DNA from: Manduca sexta
Lineage: Eukaryota > Arthropoda > Insecta > Lepidoptera > Sphingidae
Direction of reading: 5' to 3'
Assembly: GCF_014839805.1 (NCBI RefSeq)
Contig: NC_051116.1
Span: 2,604,001-2,668,000 of the forward strand
DNA length: 64,000 bases
A program made the position numbers and the translations under genes. The notes beneath the pieces were generated by a model that searched no databases, was not told where the DNA came from, and saw only the letters and a list, made by a program, of their open reading frames with translations. Numbering within the stretch: the first letter of the stretch is position 1; each line of letters opens with the position of its first letter. Shown piece by piece: positions 45,428-56,083 of the stretch.

Positions 45428-46137
45428 AGCAGTTTGCGTTAGTACTGTTATATCCATGTTTAATATTGCAAGTTTAAGTAAGCATTATGATGTGTAATGT
45501 TTAATCTCACAAAATGATAAAAGAATTTCAATGCTACAGTAGAGTAATTTCTGAACGACCATACTAAAATGTTTACGTCAAAAAATACAAAACACGAAAA
45601 TCAATTTTTCCAATTACGTCCCTTCCCATAAACAATGACAAAATCGACGCTACCTTATCATAGCAAAATCCGAAAGCGTAAAAATTCAATATAGCATAAC
45701 AGCGTCTAAGCGAAAAGTCTTGTAAGTCGATGGCATGAAGATATTTTTTATACGAACAGTTTTAACCCTAGAACCAACCCGGGTCAGATAGGCCCGCTCG
45801 AGACCCCGGTTTATGACCCCCGCTGAAGGGTTAGATGATACGGTCCGTAGTGATGCGCGTGTATCGTGTTTATCGATAAAAGTACTGTATTTTGTTGGAT
45901 GAATATGAATGGGATTCGAGTATCATCGATTTAGATTCGTAATCGATATGGGATAATATAAATAAATTTTAGAAGATACGGGGATTGAATCCGAGGGCTT
46001 AGTACTATAGTTGTTTGCTAATGGTAAGATATATATTTTTCTCTCCGGTCATATCGGATTGCCGTCTCACCGGACTATGAGTGTGAAGGAAGAGTGTACC
46101 TGTGTATTGCGAACACACTTGTCCACTATATTTGCTA
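45428..46137. other. Non-coding stretch
   Basis: A GC-richer piece at 45770-45850 (cgctcgagaccccggtttat) is unassigned. Confidence 0.3.
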
Positions 46138-46313
46138 CCTGGGCCCTTATTCTGTATGATAGTGTAAACGCGTAACGCGGCCGTGTCATGTTATCTTTGA
46201 GAAATGTGCGTGGAATGGTATTCTGTAAGCCAAATTTCTATAGTCCTAAACATGATGTGTTGTGTTACGTGCTTGTTACGTACTGTTAACAATAACGTGC
46301 GGGATAGAGAATA
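46138..46313. mobile_element. MITE with GGCCTTATTC ends
   Basis: The left end tgggcccttattctgtatga and the right end gggatagagaataaggcccc are imperfect inverted repeats, with gtaacgcggcc/aataacgtgcg just inside. About 175 bp. A different family from the element at 3591. Confidence 0.65.
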
Positions 46314-46371
46314 AGGCCCCTGGCTGATCTTCTTTGAGATTGGCAGCCATGGCAGAAATTCGGTTAGAAGG

Positions 46372-46590
46372 GATTCATATTTTATATCCGCCCGAAAGCA
46401 ACAATCGTACACAAGTTGTTAAAAACCGCCGTTATAGTCAACGTTTGTATCAGGCTGTGTATGTATCCTGTACAGGCCGGCAAATTGTGTCAACTAGTGT
46501 ATATTATTTCGTTAGCAGACGCTTTATCTGGCCCCCTCTCTGCTTACCCAGATACAGTGGGGTCACTTTGGCGTGCCTCTATATTAAAAG
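46372..46590 (+). repeat. RepH, diverged copy
   Basis: tcatattttatatccgcccg, aatcgtacacaagttgttaa and aggccggcaaattgtgtcaa, then tacagtggggtcactttggc. Confidence 0.65.
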
Positions 46591-46939
46591 TTATAAAATA
46601 CAACTGCTGTCGCGCAGTTAGTAATAGAATATAAGTCTTTCTACCTAATATTTATCCTTAAGACCACTTTATTAGTCTAAGACCTAGAAAAATATTGGAC
46701 AGTATAGAAATAAATCTTAACTAGTGATGATTTTTCATCTAACTGAAAACTGGTGTTCCAATTTCTTTCCCAGACTCCCGAAGCTAATCTACTTTTTTAA
46801 CTCCCTATAGGTGCCTCGGGAAATATACTTGTGTACATTAATTTTGCGTCATTTATTTGGCTTCAAATTACAATGAAATCTCATTAACAGATGCAGAACT
46901 TTGTGGAATACAATAATATTGCAATTGTTTATGAACACC

Positions 46940-47133
46940 TCCGAGTTTCACCAAGTGTGTTTTGTCCCATGACGTGATAGAGGGCGGGCCTATCGCCATA
47001 TCGAGCACAAATTACAGATTCCAGGCTGATACTGAGCCGAAAAATCCAAATATCACTTTGTCCTACCCGGGATTCGAATCCAGGACTTCAGAGCGCTGCT
47101 GTACCACGCATGCAACTATGCCACCGAGGCAGT
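46940..47133 (-). mobile_element. SINE2 copy
   Basis: gtcccatgacgtgatagagg, gcgggcctatcgccatatcg, cccgggattcgaatccagga (box B) and tatgccaccgaggcagtgac (head). Confidence 0.8.
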
Positions 47134-47592
47134 GACGTTTTTTTAAATAATATCGATACATGCCCATCCCTATCAGACACAATAATAGAACAGCGACTAT
47201 TTTACGGGAGCCTTTTATTCAAATTCGCCAGTTCCGCATCCAATAAGGAATAGAGGGGTCCCGCTATAATTCTTGGACCCAACATGCATTGCATGACCCT
47301 AATAACACTGAAGCTGAAAAATTTATTTCATGAACATTGAAGGTATTTGGAAATTTTGGTGACTAGGGTTAATAATGGCTTTGGGGGTAGGTGAGGTCAA
47401 TAGGCCAATGTGGTGGACTAAGGCTTCAACCCTCTTGGAGTCATTTCCTTTATTACAATTAACAGTCAATTTTGCTGTTACTTTTACCAGGACTAATATC
47501 AACCCTCTGTGATATTCTTCATAGCAATTAAACAGCCAATTTTGCGTTACTTTTACCAAAGTAACGACGTTTTTGTTTGGTTTTACACTAGC
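47134..47592. other. Non-coding stretch with a possible SINE1 scrap
   Basis: ggccaatgtggtggactaag (47402-47421) is SINE1-like. A 135-codon minus frame crosses this and MITE-2 copy 5 and is a shadow. Confidence 0.35.
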
Positions 47593-47741
47593 TACCAGTG
47601 GCGAAGTATCCATATGATCGATTCCTGCGGCTTCCCTTGTAGAATCTAATAAGAATGAGTTGCAGACCGCATTGATGCAAGTACCTGCGTTTTGTCGCAT
47701 TGCCTTTCGAAAAACTTTACCTTTCGCCATTGCTAGCTAAT
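47593..47741 (+). mobile_element. MITE-2, diverged copy 5
   Basis: taccagtggcgaagtatcca at the left and ctttcgccattgctagc at the right; body gatcgattcctgcggcttcc. Confidence 0.7.
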
Positions 47742-48227
47742 TTGTTCATCGCAATGTTTATAGCTTTGTTCAGTTAATAAAGAAACTAGTTATTAAACAA
47801 ACAAAACCTAATGTTATGATTAAAAAAGTAATCTCATTCCACATTCAAAAACATGTCCCAAGTAATAAAACATCTCATTACTCGACAAAGCATTTTGCAC
47901 TATATGTAAATTACACATAAGGTTCTTTATTAGAGGTTTTACGATCGTACCAACTCTGTATTTTTCGTTATGCCATTGTGGATTGTAGTCGTAATATTAT
48001 GTCATGTAAATGAAATGAAGGTTAGAGAGTTATAGGGCATCTAGATGGCCGAATAATCAATGATGCAGTCTGAGAAGGTTTCAAGATTTTCAAAACCTGA
48101 GAATTTCAAAACCATAAACAACCTGGTATTTCTGGTCTGGTCTGGTTTTAAACTAAACCGGTCAGTCAAACATATAATCTCCTCTATTTTTTGGTCTTTT
48201 AACCCTCCCTAACCACACAGATTTCTT
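47742..48227. other. Non-coding stretch
   Basis: Nothing recognised. It lies downstream of the last Ig exon seen, so it is intronic if the gene continues. Confidence 0.3.
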
Positions 48228-48400
48228 TGTGGTAGGATGTTTGTATCAGCTTGGATAGCGAAAGGTGTAAATCCCGCTATCACATCGGCCTCTATCTATA
48301 TATACCTGCTTTTAAACCAACATAATTGCATCAAATGGCTAGGGAAAACCATCTCTCGTCAGTCTATTTGGATCCCATTTCGTTACCTTCAATTTTAGTA
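48228..48400 (+). repeat. RepH, diverged copy next to the Ig exon
   Basis: gtggtaggatgtttgtatca, gcgaaaggtgtaaatcccgc, aaccatctctcgtcagtcta and atcccatttcgttaccttca follow RepH order. It ends about 40 bp before the donor of exon 48448-48627. Confidence 0.6.
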
Positions 48401-48447
48401 AGGTCAATTGCCAAAAAAACCTGAAAAAATTATTTAAATGTACTTAC

Positions 48448-48627
48448 ATATAACAGTGAGGGAGGCATTAGCCCGGATCACTTTGTGCATCTGCGCAGGC
48501 CCGACCTGGCACTGGTACTCCGCATCATCTTCCAGAGTGACGTTCACGATCCTCAGGTTGTAGACACCGTTCCTCCTGTCTCCGAACATCGCGTACCGAG
48601 GGTATCCTGGTATGACTGAGGAGTATC
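48448..48627 (-). CDS. hbs/sns: Exon of nephrin-like Ig-superfamily adhesion receptor (second half of Ig domain 1)
   Basis: Minus-strand exon of 180 bp between an acceptor TTTCTTTCCCAG (ending at 48628) and a donor GTAAGTA (48441-48447). Two bases complete the glycine codon split at the end of exon 53755-53904, followed by 59 codons and one base: a phase 1 to phase 1 exon that joins its partner in frame. It supplies the rest of the V-set domain: YSSVIPGYPRYAMFGD, then GVYNLRIVNV, the F-strand signature EDDAEYQCQVGP with the second disulfide cysteine, and IRANASLTVI as the G strand. Two N-glycosylation sequons, NVT and NAS, are visible. VIPGYPRY and VGPAQ are features of the sns/hibris first Ig domain. 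Insect members of this family carry several further Ig domains, a fibronectin III domain, a transmembrane segment and a cytoplasmic tail. None was recognised at lower coordinates, so the next exon is either beyond position 1 or was missed. Confidence 0.92.
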
Positions 48628-48688
48628 CTGGGAAAGAAATATGAGTACTATTAAACTGAATGATAGGTGGAGGATGGATGATTTATGT

Positions 48689-48775
48689 TTACAAGAATGT
48701 TAGATATCGAAATAAAACTAGTTTTTTTTTATATAATTTTCTCTCGGCGAAGATCGAACACCAAAGCAAACCGGC
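48689..48775 (+). repeat. FB1 fragment
   Basis: tttacaagaatgttagatat, cgaaataaaactagtttttt and ttttctctcggcgaagatcg correspond to the left part of the FB1 repeat seen at 33976 and 57575. Confidence 0.5.
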
Positions 48776-48944
48776 TAATCGATTTCAATACTGGGTTCAT
48801 TCGGCGTATACCAGCATTATTTTTTTATATTTTGCATAATTGTAAAATGTGGGTAGATATTGTAGCGTTGAATTTTTGGACGACATACAACTACTACGAC
48901 GCAGTTCCTGAGATTAGCGTGAAATTCTTTAGCTTTATAATATA

Positions 48945-49796
48945 CTAGCTTCCGCTCGCAGCTTCGCCCGCGTGAATTTCGGACTTCAAAAATGGAGCCG
49001 GTCGCGAACGTTCGAGAATGTTCGTTTTACGAAGCTACTCGCTAGGTGATTCGCTAGCCTCTAGGTGCCAAGCAAGCCGCCTGCCCTGTGCGTTCGCGAC
49101 CTTATATATATACAAAAATAATCCTTATAGCATGATTCAGTATTCACGCATGATGGCTTATTATTAGCGTATTTCATGTATAACTTTGGTGTTTCTATAC
49201 CGATTTCTATGATTCTTTTTTATGGAATATTTAATAATGTTAATTTTTTAATTAGGGATGACTGAGAGTGTTATAAACGTAAGAGTAGACAAATATAATG
49301 AGAAAGCTTCGAACTGCTAAGCTATCGGGAGTTACACGTGTTATTGTGAGTCAACCATAAAAGATAGACATATGCTGTCGTGGGATATTTTTACATAATT
49401 TTAAGGAGAACATTTCCGTCATACATGATTTCTGTGTAGCTTTAACCATTAAGGTTGCACACGCGACGGAAGCTTAAAAAATGGAGTGACTTCTCCCGTT
49501 TTCCCAACATTTCCCTTCACTGCTCTGCCCCTATTAATTGTACCGTGATGAAAAGTATACTATAACCAGCACAGGAGTATGACAAATAATTGTACCAAGT
49601 TTCGTTAAAATCCGTCGAGTAGTTTTTGTTTCTATAACGGTTATACAGACAGACAGACAGACAGACAGATAGACAAAAATTTTACTAATTGCATTTTTGG
49701 CATCAGTATCGATCCCTAATCACCCTCTGATAGTTATTTTGGAAATATATTTCATGTACAGAATTGACCTCTCTACAGATTTATTATAAGTATAGA
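48945..49796 (-). mobile_element. HelD-type Helitron, 852 bp, in the Ig-gene intron
   Basis: CTAG at 48945 with the hairpin tail cgctcgcagcttcgcccgcg; at the far end tataagtatag|a (49796), giving TC on the minus strand, with A and T flanks. It contains a (CAGA)n tract at 49647-49675 and a GC-rich insert around 48980-49110. No Rep/helicase frame. Confidence 0.65.
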
Positions 49797-49811
49797 TAGA
49801 TAGAAGATAGA

Positions 49812-50187
49812 CTGGCTTATGCTCGCACCTTCGCCCGCGTGAAGGGGTTTTCCGGGATAAAAGTCCCGCTATGCATTTTCCCGATATAGAAAGTAGAACT
49901 ATTTAAAACAAATAATCCTACGGTACGTCATTTTTGTCTAAATCCAACGGTTTAGGCAGCGTACGCCAAGATACCAATTTTTTTCCGACTTACTTGATAT
50001 GCATCGTTATATTATGACCAAAACATAAAATCATTATTAATTGTAGCCTATATGTTACTCTAATGTATAAACAATATTACTGTAAAGTTTCATCCAAATC
50101 TTTTCAGTAGTTGTTTCGTGAAAGAGAAACAAACATACATACATCCGTCCTCACAAACTTTCGGATTTATAATATTAGTAGAATAGA
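49812..50187 (-). mobile_element. HelD Helitron-like copy
   Basis: cttatgctcgcaccttcgcc at the CTAG-side, gggataaaagtcccgctatg, aaatcttttcagtagttgtt, and caaactttcggatttataat to attagtagaataga. The terminal CTAG is mutated to CTGG. It abuts the preceding Helitron. Confidence 0.65.
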
Positions 50188-50704
50188 TGAAAGCTTCGCG
50201 CAGATGCTATGAGACTAGTAGAACTAGAACTTCTAGAAGTAGTTACGTGTTTATCGGTCAGAAGAGCATCTGTGCAGAGCCTTACCGACCATAACCAAAA
50301 AATTCGGAGCAAGTTCTCAAACAACAGCGGCCATCGCGTGACAAACGATTCTGATAATAACAATTCACAACCATTTTACATTACCATCGTAAAAATAATT
50401 ACCCGGTACGTCTGTGACGGAATAATCGAGATGTAACAAATTATTAATTTGCTAATCGATACTCGATTGTCATTTCACGGATACGTAATCGATTAAGAGT
50501 TGCATAATCGAATCGGATTTGTCCGTTTTATGATTTTACTGAGTATCAATTTTAGGAACATGCATCTTTTTTGACGTAGACTGGCAAAGTAAAGTCAATT
50601 ATAGCCTAGTGTATGGAACTGACTACTGACACCTCTTACTAAAAGAGAGCTTTGTAACGGTGTAGGAAAACATCGTGGGAAAAATTACATATATGATATG
50701 TAAT
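50188..50704. other. Intronic stretch, nothing firm
   Basis: A 75-codon frame from 50209 shows no domain. atcgatt/aatcgat-rich DNA around 50440-50520 is unassigned. Confidence 0.3.
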
Positions 50705-50822
50705 AATAATAATATCAGGGCTGTATTACTGTTTTACTGCTCGGCACGGGCCTCATCTACTACTAAGAGGCTTTAGGCCTTAGTCCACCACATTAACCTA
50801 GTGTGGATTGGCTTCAAATATC
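50705..50822 (-). mobile_element. SINE1, 3' part only
   Basis: (TAA)n tail, atatcagggctgtattactg, ggcacgggcctcatctacta and aggccttagtccaccacatt. Confidence 0.75.
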
Positions 50823-50867
50823 TTCAAAACGGAAATGTTAATGAATTAAAAAAAACCTCTGAAAGTA

Positions 50868-51029
50868 CTTGAACTGTGCCTGCAAGTTGGCGTGGACTTT
50901 GACCTACACCATCTCAATAGTAGAGATTGAAGTCTACTCAAAGGCCAGCATAGACTATGGCACTATCACAGTAGTAGAAGTCCATACCCAGCATCATAAT
51001 ATAATACAGGACTGCTATTATTCCAAAAC
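50868..51029 (+). mobile_element. Degenerate SINE1-like stretch
   Basis: gcctgcaagttggcgtggac, tagtagaagtccatacccag and taatacaggactgctattat keep the SINE1 order very loosely. Confidence 0.3.
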
Positions 51030-51244
51030 TTTTTCACTTCACAATTTGCAGTAGCCTGGAGTTCGAAATTTGCGTCTGAAATAACGAAAGACTTGCCTTC
51101 CATCATGAGATGGAAAATGACAAAAATGGACGTACTTACGCCTCTGTCTACTTTGTATAAAAGACGTGTACCACTTCCAAACTTAGTTTCTTCCAGTTCG
51201 TTACACAAACAGTGCGACCATTACTAACATAGCCTGTTTTGATT

Positions 51245-51364
51245 CTTCACTCCAGTGGGCAAATCAAACACAAAGGATCCGTGCTGATTGAAAGCAACAA
51301 TGCGGCAGAACAGAGACAATTGATAGAGAAATTCCGTGAGGTGACAGCAGAGACGGCGAGCTAA
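51245..51364 (+). pseudogene. Possible retroelement ORF remnant in the intron
   Basis: The plus frame reads SGQIKHKGSVLIESNNAAEQ then RQLIEKFREVTAETAS and a stop. The texture (charged helix after KGSVLIES) resembles the gag/ORF1 region of insect retroelements, but the family is not certain. It runs antisense to the Ig gene and there is no upstream start, so it is a fragment at most. Confidence 0.3.
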
Positions 51365-51484
51365 TTACTCTCTGGTGCAGTTTGCTAGCGGCAGCGGTAA
51401 TACATATTTTTTTTATTTGAGACAATTGTTTTAATGGTGACTAATGCTTTGATAAATCTTGTGACATAAACTGTTTAGGTTGTT

Positions 51485-52325
51485 GGGGCCAATAGGTATG
51501 AAACCGATCTTGTGATTATTACACGAAGAGATTTAATGAAAGAACAGAATAAATTCAATTAATCTTTATAACTAATCCAATTTCAACATTGTTTACTTAA
51601 CCCTTCAAAACACTAGAATTAACAGTAACTATAACCTTGATCTCTATACAAAGTCTTACATCAGTCAAAAATGTTACGTGAATCACCGCCCAGCACTCCT
51701 CCCTCAAACCGCGTCCATTTACAATCCGATACACATCACAATAGACACGCAAACGTTTAAATCCTGTGAGCTGCGTCGATTCTATTGAAATACGTGATAG
51801 CCAGGTCAGACCGCTCCGGTAACTGGTTCATCGGTTCTTTGAAGCCTGAAACCCCTCATTACTCAAGGCTCGGAGGGTTGTCGCACACTTCGTTGCATTG
51901 AATGCATGAGAGCTTACGAAATATAGACGGGATTTGTTTATTAGAAGCGTGGTGTATGTGGAATATACAGCGGGAGTGTGAGATAATTCAGGAGCGACTG
52001 TGAGACCACGTACAGGGAGCGTGGTGTGACGCGCGGGCCGGTGGAGCGACGAGCTGAAGGGAGTGTATGAGAGCTTAGAATTCTGAGACAGCTTATAGGT
52101 ATTCAGTTTAGTGTCAACCACGGTATGAGAATACATGAGCAAATCGCGCACAAAGGAATTTAAATTTTCCAACGCAAGTCAGATTACGATATACAAGCAA
52201 TCCCGGCGCATCAAAAGGAAAACAACCGTTCCTACAAAAACAGCATCAATTCATTTCCCAACAATCCAAGTCAATCCATTAGCGGGCTTGAGAACGAGTC
52301 AGTGCGCGAACAATGGTTTCTAGCG
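51485..52325 (-). mobile_element. LTR-like sequence (tentative)
   Basis: On the minus strand: a GC-rich segment (agctcgtcgctccaccggcc), ggcggtgattcacgtaaca at about 51673-51691, then ttcattaaatctcttcgtgt (polyadenylation-like) and cctattggccccaaca near 51487. This order could be the U3-R-U5 of an LTR retroelement with a degraded primer-binding site. No internal gag-pol is seen. Frames at 51828-52172 and 52135-52323 have no recognised domain. Confidence 0.3.
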
Positions 52326-52536
52326 ATAGAAGAGTAAGAAACGGTTTTTATTGTTTTATGATATTACGAATACAAAGGATTGTTATTGGGATGCTGATTT
52401 TGTAGGACAAGGAACGAGTGATAATTGAAAGTTATCAATAATTGGCCTGCCGTGTGGCCCGGTGTGGTATAATATTGCGCTCGACAAACTAAGATCAAAT
52501 GCTAGTATCATAATTCAGACTAATTACATTAATGTA

Positions 52537-52829
52537 TGAGACATCTCATATGTGAGAGTCCGCGTGGGTACTACTGCAATGTATATTCCTGCCGCTAAGT
52601 AGCAGTGTGTAGTCACTGTTGTGTTCTAGTTTGAAGAACATTGTAGCCAGTGTAGCTACTGGACATAATGAGACTTAAAATCTCATATCTCAAGATGGCG
52701 AGCGCAATGGAATACCAAACAATACGTTGTAATGCAAGGTGTTGGATGGTGTTTCTACTGTTTATGGGCTGTCGCATCGCTTATCATCAGGCGAACGGCA
52801 AGCTCGTCTCGTCATTCAAAGCAACAAAA
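52537..52829 (+). repeat. RepG copy
   Basis: tctcatatgtgagagtccgc, gccgctaagtagcagtgtgt, tctcaagatggcgagcgcaa, tgtttctactgtttatgggc and tcgtcattcaaagcaacaaa. Confidence 0.85.
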
Positions 52830-52981
52830 ATACACATGTATAGAAGCCATATCAGACTAATATCTCGTCTGATGCCAGACAATTCTTAGGTCGATGCTCT
52901 CATGACCGCGGGCGGCCATATGATTAGATCAATTCAATTGAGTGCACTTTGTTTTTAATATTATCGATAAATGTGATTTGG

Positions 52982-53199
52982 GATTGCTTGGTGGCGTAGT
53001 TACGGTACGTCTGCAGTGATGAGGTCGCTCGTTTGAATCCCGGATCGGGTTTTTTTAGTTAGTATTAGCTCAAAGTCTAGAATTTGTGCCTAATAGGGCT
53101 ATGGGCTGGTCTCCTATCATATCATGGGATGGAATACACACAACGGAAAGTAGGTGAAGCATTTGCGCCTCTGTCTACCCTTTCAGGGATAAAGGGAGT
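52982..53199 (+). mobile_element. SINE2 copy
   Basis: attgcttggtggcgtagtta (head), gtttgaatcccggatcgggt (box B), aatttgtgcctaatagggct, tcatatcatgggatggaata and ccctttcagggataaaggga. Confidence 0.8.
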
Positions 53200-53205
53200 G
53201 AGTGT

Positions 53206-53754
53206 GTCGAATTTAGGACAAGGTTATGATAGAATTTGAAATTCTTAGAGCCTTAGAAACTTCTGAGTAAATGCTACTTGTCATATATATGTATAAGCCG
53301 ACTAAATATAAAAGACCCATATCTATGCTCACAAATAAATGTACATAAAATGAGTACTATATACATTGGCTGTTTACTACTATCAAATAAAATTTACTTA
53401 AAACTTTTCAAATATATTGTTTGAATTGCCTATTTTACCAGGTATATCATATGCGAAATTCGAGCCAGGTACTAATCCAATATCTTTTTGCTAATTAGCT
53501 TCGTAAAAGTGTTGTATGGCGGTTTGAGAGATATTAGATCAAGGATAATTTTTGTACACTGATATTTAACATTTTATGCCGCAATACGTAGGCCAGCTTG
53601 CGCGGTTAGTAAGTTCTTTAGAATAAATAAATAATATTCTTGTATAAAGTTAATCTAAAGAACAACCCGTCATTATTATGTCAACTAACGAGGGATAATC
53701 AGCCCTCTTCGAAACACAATTAAAACTCTGTTTATTATAATAGAAGATACTTAC
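53206..53754. other. Intronic stretch before the donor side of exon 53755-53904
   Basis: AT-rich. A RepH scrap (ttatgtcaactaacgaggga) lies at about 53677-53696. No exon seen. Confidence 0.35.
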
Positions 53755-53904
53755 CAAGAGCGAACCCATCCTTGGTCCACTGCACCTGGCCAGCCAAGTT
53801 GGCGACAGCGCACTCCAGGACAGCTTCGGCTCCCTCCTGCACCCTCAGGCTTCGCGGCACCACCCTAAAGTATTGCTGTTGGAATCCTGCCGTACACACC
53901 ACCA
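53755..53904 (-). CDS. hbs/sns: Exon of nephrin-like Ig-superfamily adhesion receptor (first half of Ig domain 1)
   Basis: Read on the minus strand, this 150-bp exon follows a T-rich tract and CAG acceptor (53905-53907) and ends at a GTAAGT donor (53749-53754). Two bases complete a split codon, then come 49 codons and one base, so both flanking introns are phase 1, usual for Ig exons. It opens with VVCTAGF, plausibly the end of a signal peptide, then the first half of a V-set Ig domain: the B-strand cysteine in VLECAV (codon 31) and the core tryptophan in VQWTKDGFAL (codon 42). The VQWTKDGFALG pattern is characteristic of the insect nephrin homologues sticks-and-stones and hibris, and differs from the WTKDDFGLG form of kirre/roughest. 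Those family members are membrane adhesion proteins that bind kirre/roughest during myoblast fusion, nephrocyte slit-diaphragm formation and eye patterning. Which paralogue this is cannot be settled here. The start codon lies in an exon upstream (higher coordinates) that I did not find. Confidence 0.9.
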
Positions 53905-53955
53905 CTGCAACAAAAAAATATTTTATAATGGTTATTTGAGAAAAAAAAGGGGTAT

Positions 53956-54048
53956 CTAGGCCAGCGTGGTGGCCTAAGGCCTAAACCCTCTCAGTAGTAG
54001 AGGAAGCCTGTGCAGCAGTGGGCAGTATATAATACAGGGCTGATGTTA
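53956..54048 (+). mobile_element. SINE1 3' fragment, 50 bp upstream of the Ig exon
   Basis: aggccagcgtggtggcctaa, ggcctaaaccctctcagtag and gtatataatacagggctgat. It lies just beyond the acceptor of exon 53755-53904. Confidence 0.8.
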
Positions 54049-55782
54049 TGTATTATATATATCTAAAGAGATTGGTAAAGCATTTTCCACTTTTACTTAT
54101 CCCACTCAACGTGAAGTCGACCAAAAAATTCTTATATGTTTTGTAGGAGTTGAGATTTGGAGATTTAGATTCTGATAAAATCATGAGAAGGAGAGATCAC
54201 CAAATAATGTTGGAGTTGTCTATTGAAATATGTCAAGAAAACAGAGTGCAATAGTTGCTCTGTCTACCCTTTTGGAGATTAACAGCGTGAGTGTAAAAAG
54301 TACTCAATTAGTTAATTGAACAGTCTCGTCTCTATTCCGTAGTTTAACACAAATGGACTCTATCCAGTGAACGCAGTGGTCAGCGGTAAAAGGCAGTTTA
54401 AATCGACATCCGATTCTCGTTTTTATCGTATCGATTTTACTAGAATTCATTCTGTAATACACTTTATTGGCACTTGAATAAAATTTAAACTTGTGTGTCA
54501 GTTTCGTGTACTTAAATTGTGTATATAGATTTCAAGGTTATAACATATACAATAATTCCTTTCTTTTCCAAAGGGGTAGGCAGAGTTATGTAACGCTAGT
54601 CACTACTATTTCATGTGTAGTTCGTGCCATAATGTAACAAAAAAACCTATCGCTAGATTTTAAAATGTGGAATCAAGATCCAAAGTTAGAAAATCATATT
54701 TTTTTGACAATACGTTACAAACATGATTTAAATATAGTCACATGTTTTCTAACTGATTCCCCAAACCCGCAATAAATGAACTAGAAATCATTCAAAATCT
54801 GTTTTCTCCTATTTTCCGCTAAAAAGTACGTCTAAACCACCAGTAGAGGTAAATCAACTAAGTTGGCAACATTAAACATTGCATATCCATGTATCTATCG
54901 ATAAAAACAATGCTCGTCCGTCGAAACAAAAGGATGCTCTGTCGGTAGCTAATGCGATGGATGTGGGTGTGAAGTGGCTCTACTTATATGGCGACGCGAC
55001 AAACTCTTGAAAGGTGAACGCACCCTGGTGTGGGAGACAGTGGCGGGCGAAGCAACGGTAAGAACATATCGATGAATTGGTTTGTAAAGAATCGATACAT
55101 GAATTGGGATTGGTAGATCCATAAAATATTGAAGTGTGCGCAATCCATCTTCGCGCTGTGTGTATCGTAATACGCTTTTTTTTATAAATCTATCAGATTG
55201 TTTCATCTATGGAATGTTAAGCATAATTATCGATATAATGAACAGGTCTGAACCGTTCTTACGTAGTGTTTTTTTTTTTTATATTTTAACATAATATAAT
55301 AAAACTTAATCAATCAGTACCTCTAAAGTAATTTTTGATTAATAATTTTGTAGTCAAAAAGCAAATATTACGCACTCTTATATAACTTAAATGTCAGTAG
55401 TTTTGTTTTATAGCAATAATCTCAATTAGGGATTATAATCATGGACACATATAATTAAATATCTATTATTTGTTTTTTATAAAAAAGGGTAATTTTGCCA
55501 GAATCGGAGATAAATATAATCAAAATTTCCATTCGAATTGATAGTTCCATTATTCAACTTTAATTAAATCGTTTATTCAGAATGGTAATTATAACAACAA
55601 ATAATATGTGTAGAAAAATCGATACTTGTTAGATTCATTGAACTACTACTGAGAGGTTATGTGCAATAAGTTTTAAATGATAGTGAAAAACCTAGCTTAG
55701 ACTAATCTAAATATAAGTCCTAAAATAACTTTAAACGATAGTACCATATTCATAGAAAGATATTTGAAACTTTCCACCGGAT
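54049..55782. other. Non-coding stretch (upstream intron of the Ig gene)
   Basis: A SINE2-like scrap may lie at 54560-54640 (aaaggggtaggcagagttat). I found no signal-peptide exon here. Confidence 0.35.
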
Positions 55783-56083
55783 ACCGTCGATAGCCTAGTT
55801 GGTTGTGGAACGCACTGCCGAGACGAATGTCCAGAGGTTCAATACCCAAGGACTCGCACCTCTGACTTTAATTAAGTTATATGTGTATTCTTTTGAATTA
55901 TCGCTTGTATTTACATGAAAGAGTATATCGTGAAGAAATATGCATACCTGAGGAGCTCTCTATAAGAATTTTAAGGGTATGTGAAATCTACCAATGCGCA
56001 CTAGGCCAGTGTGGTGGACTAAGGCCTAATCCCTTTTAGAAGTAGATGGCCAGTATATAATACAGAGCTGATATTATTATTAT
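55783..56083 (+). mobile_element. SINE1, full-length diverged copy
   Basis: gataccgtcgatagcctagt (box A side), cagaggttcaatacccaagg (box B), ggccagtgtggtggactaag and tacagagctgatattattat. Confidence 0.8.

Larger units (their letters stand above)
48628..53754 (-). other. 5.1-kb phase-1 intron inside Ig domain 1
   Basis: This intron separates the two Ig exons. It has a canonical GTAAGT donor (minus strand, at 53749-53754) and a pyrimidine-rich CAG acceptor. It is filled with repeats: two Helitrons (48945-49796, 49812-50187), SINE1 fragments, an LTR-like region, a possible antisense retroelement ORF remnant (51245-51364), one RepG and one SINE2. The stretches 50188-50700, 52331-52536 and 53206-53754 show nothing I can name. 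Confidence 0.85.

Noticed and set aside
47323..47730. 135-codon minus-strand frame
   Set aside because: It crosses a SINE1 scrap and MITE-2 copy 5, has no recognised domain, and no codon or splice support.
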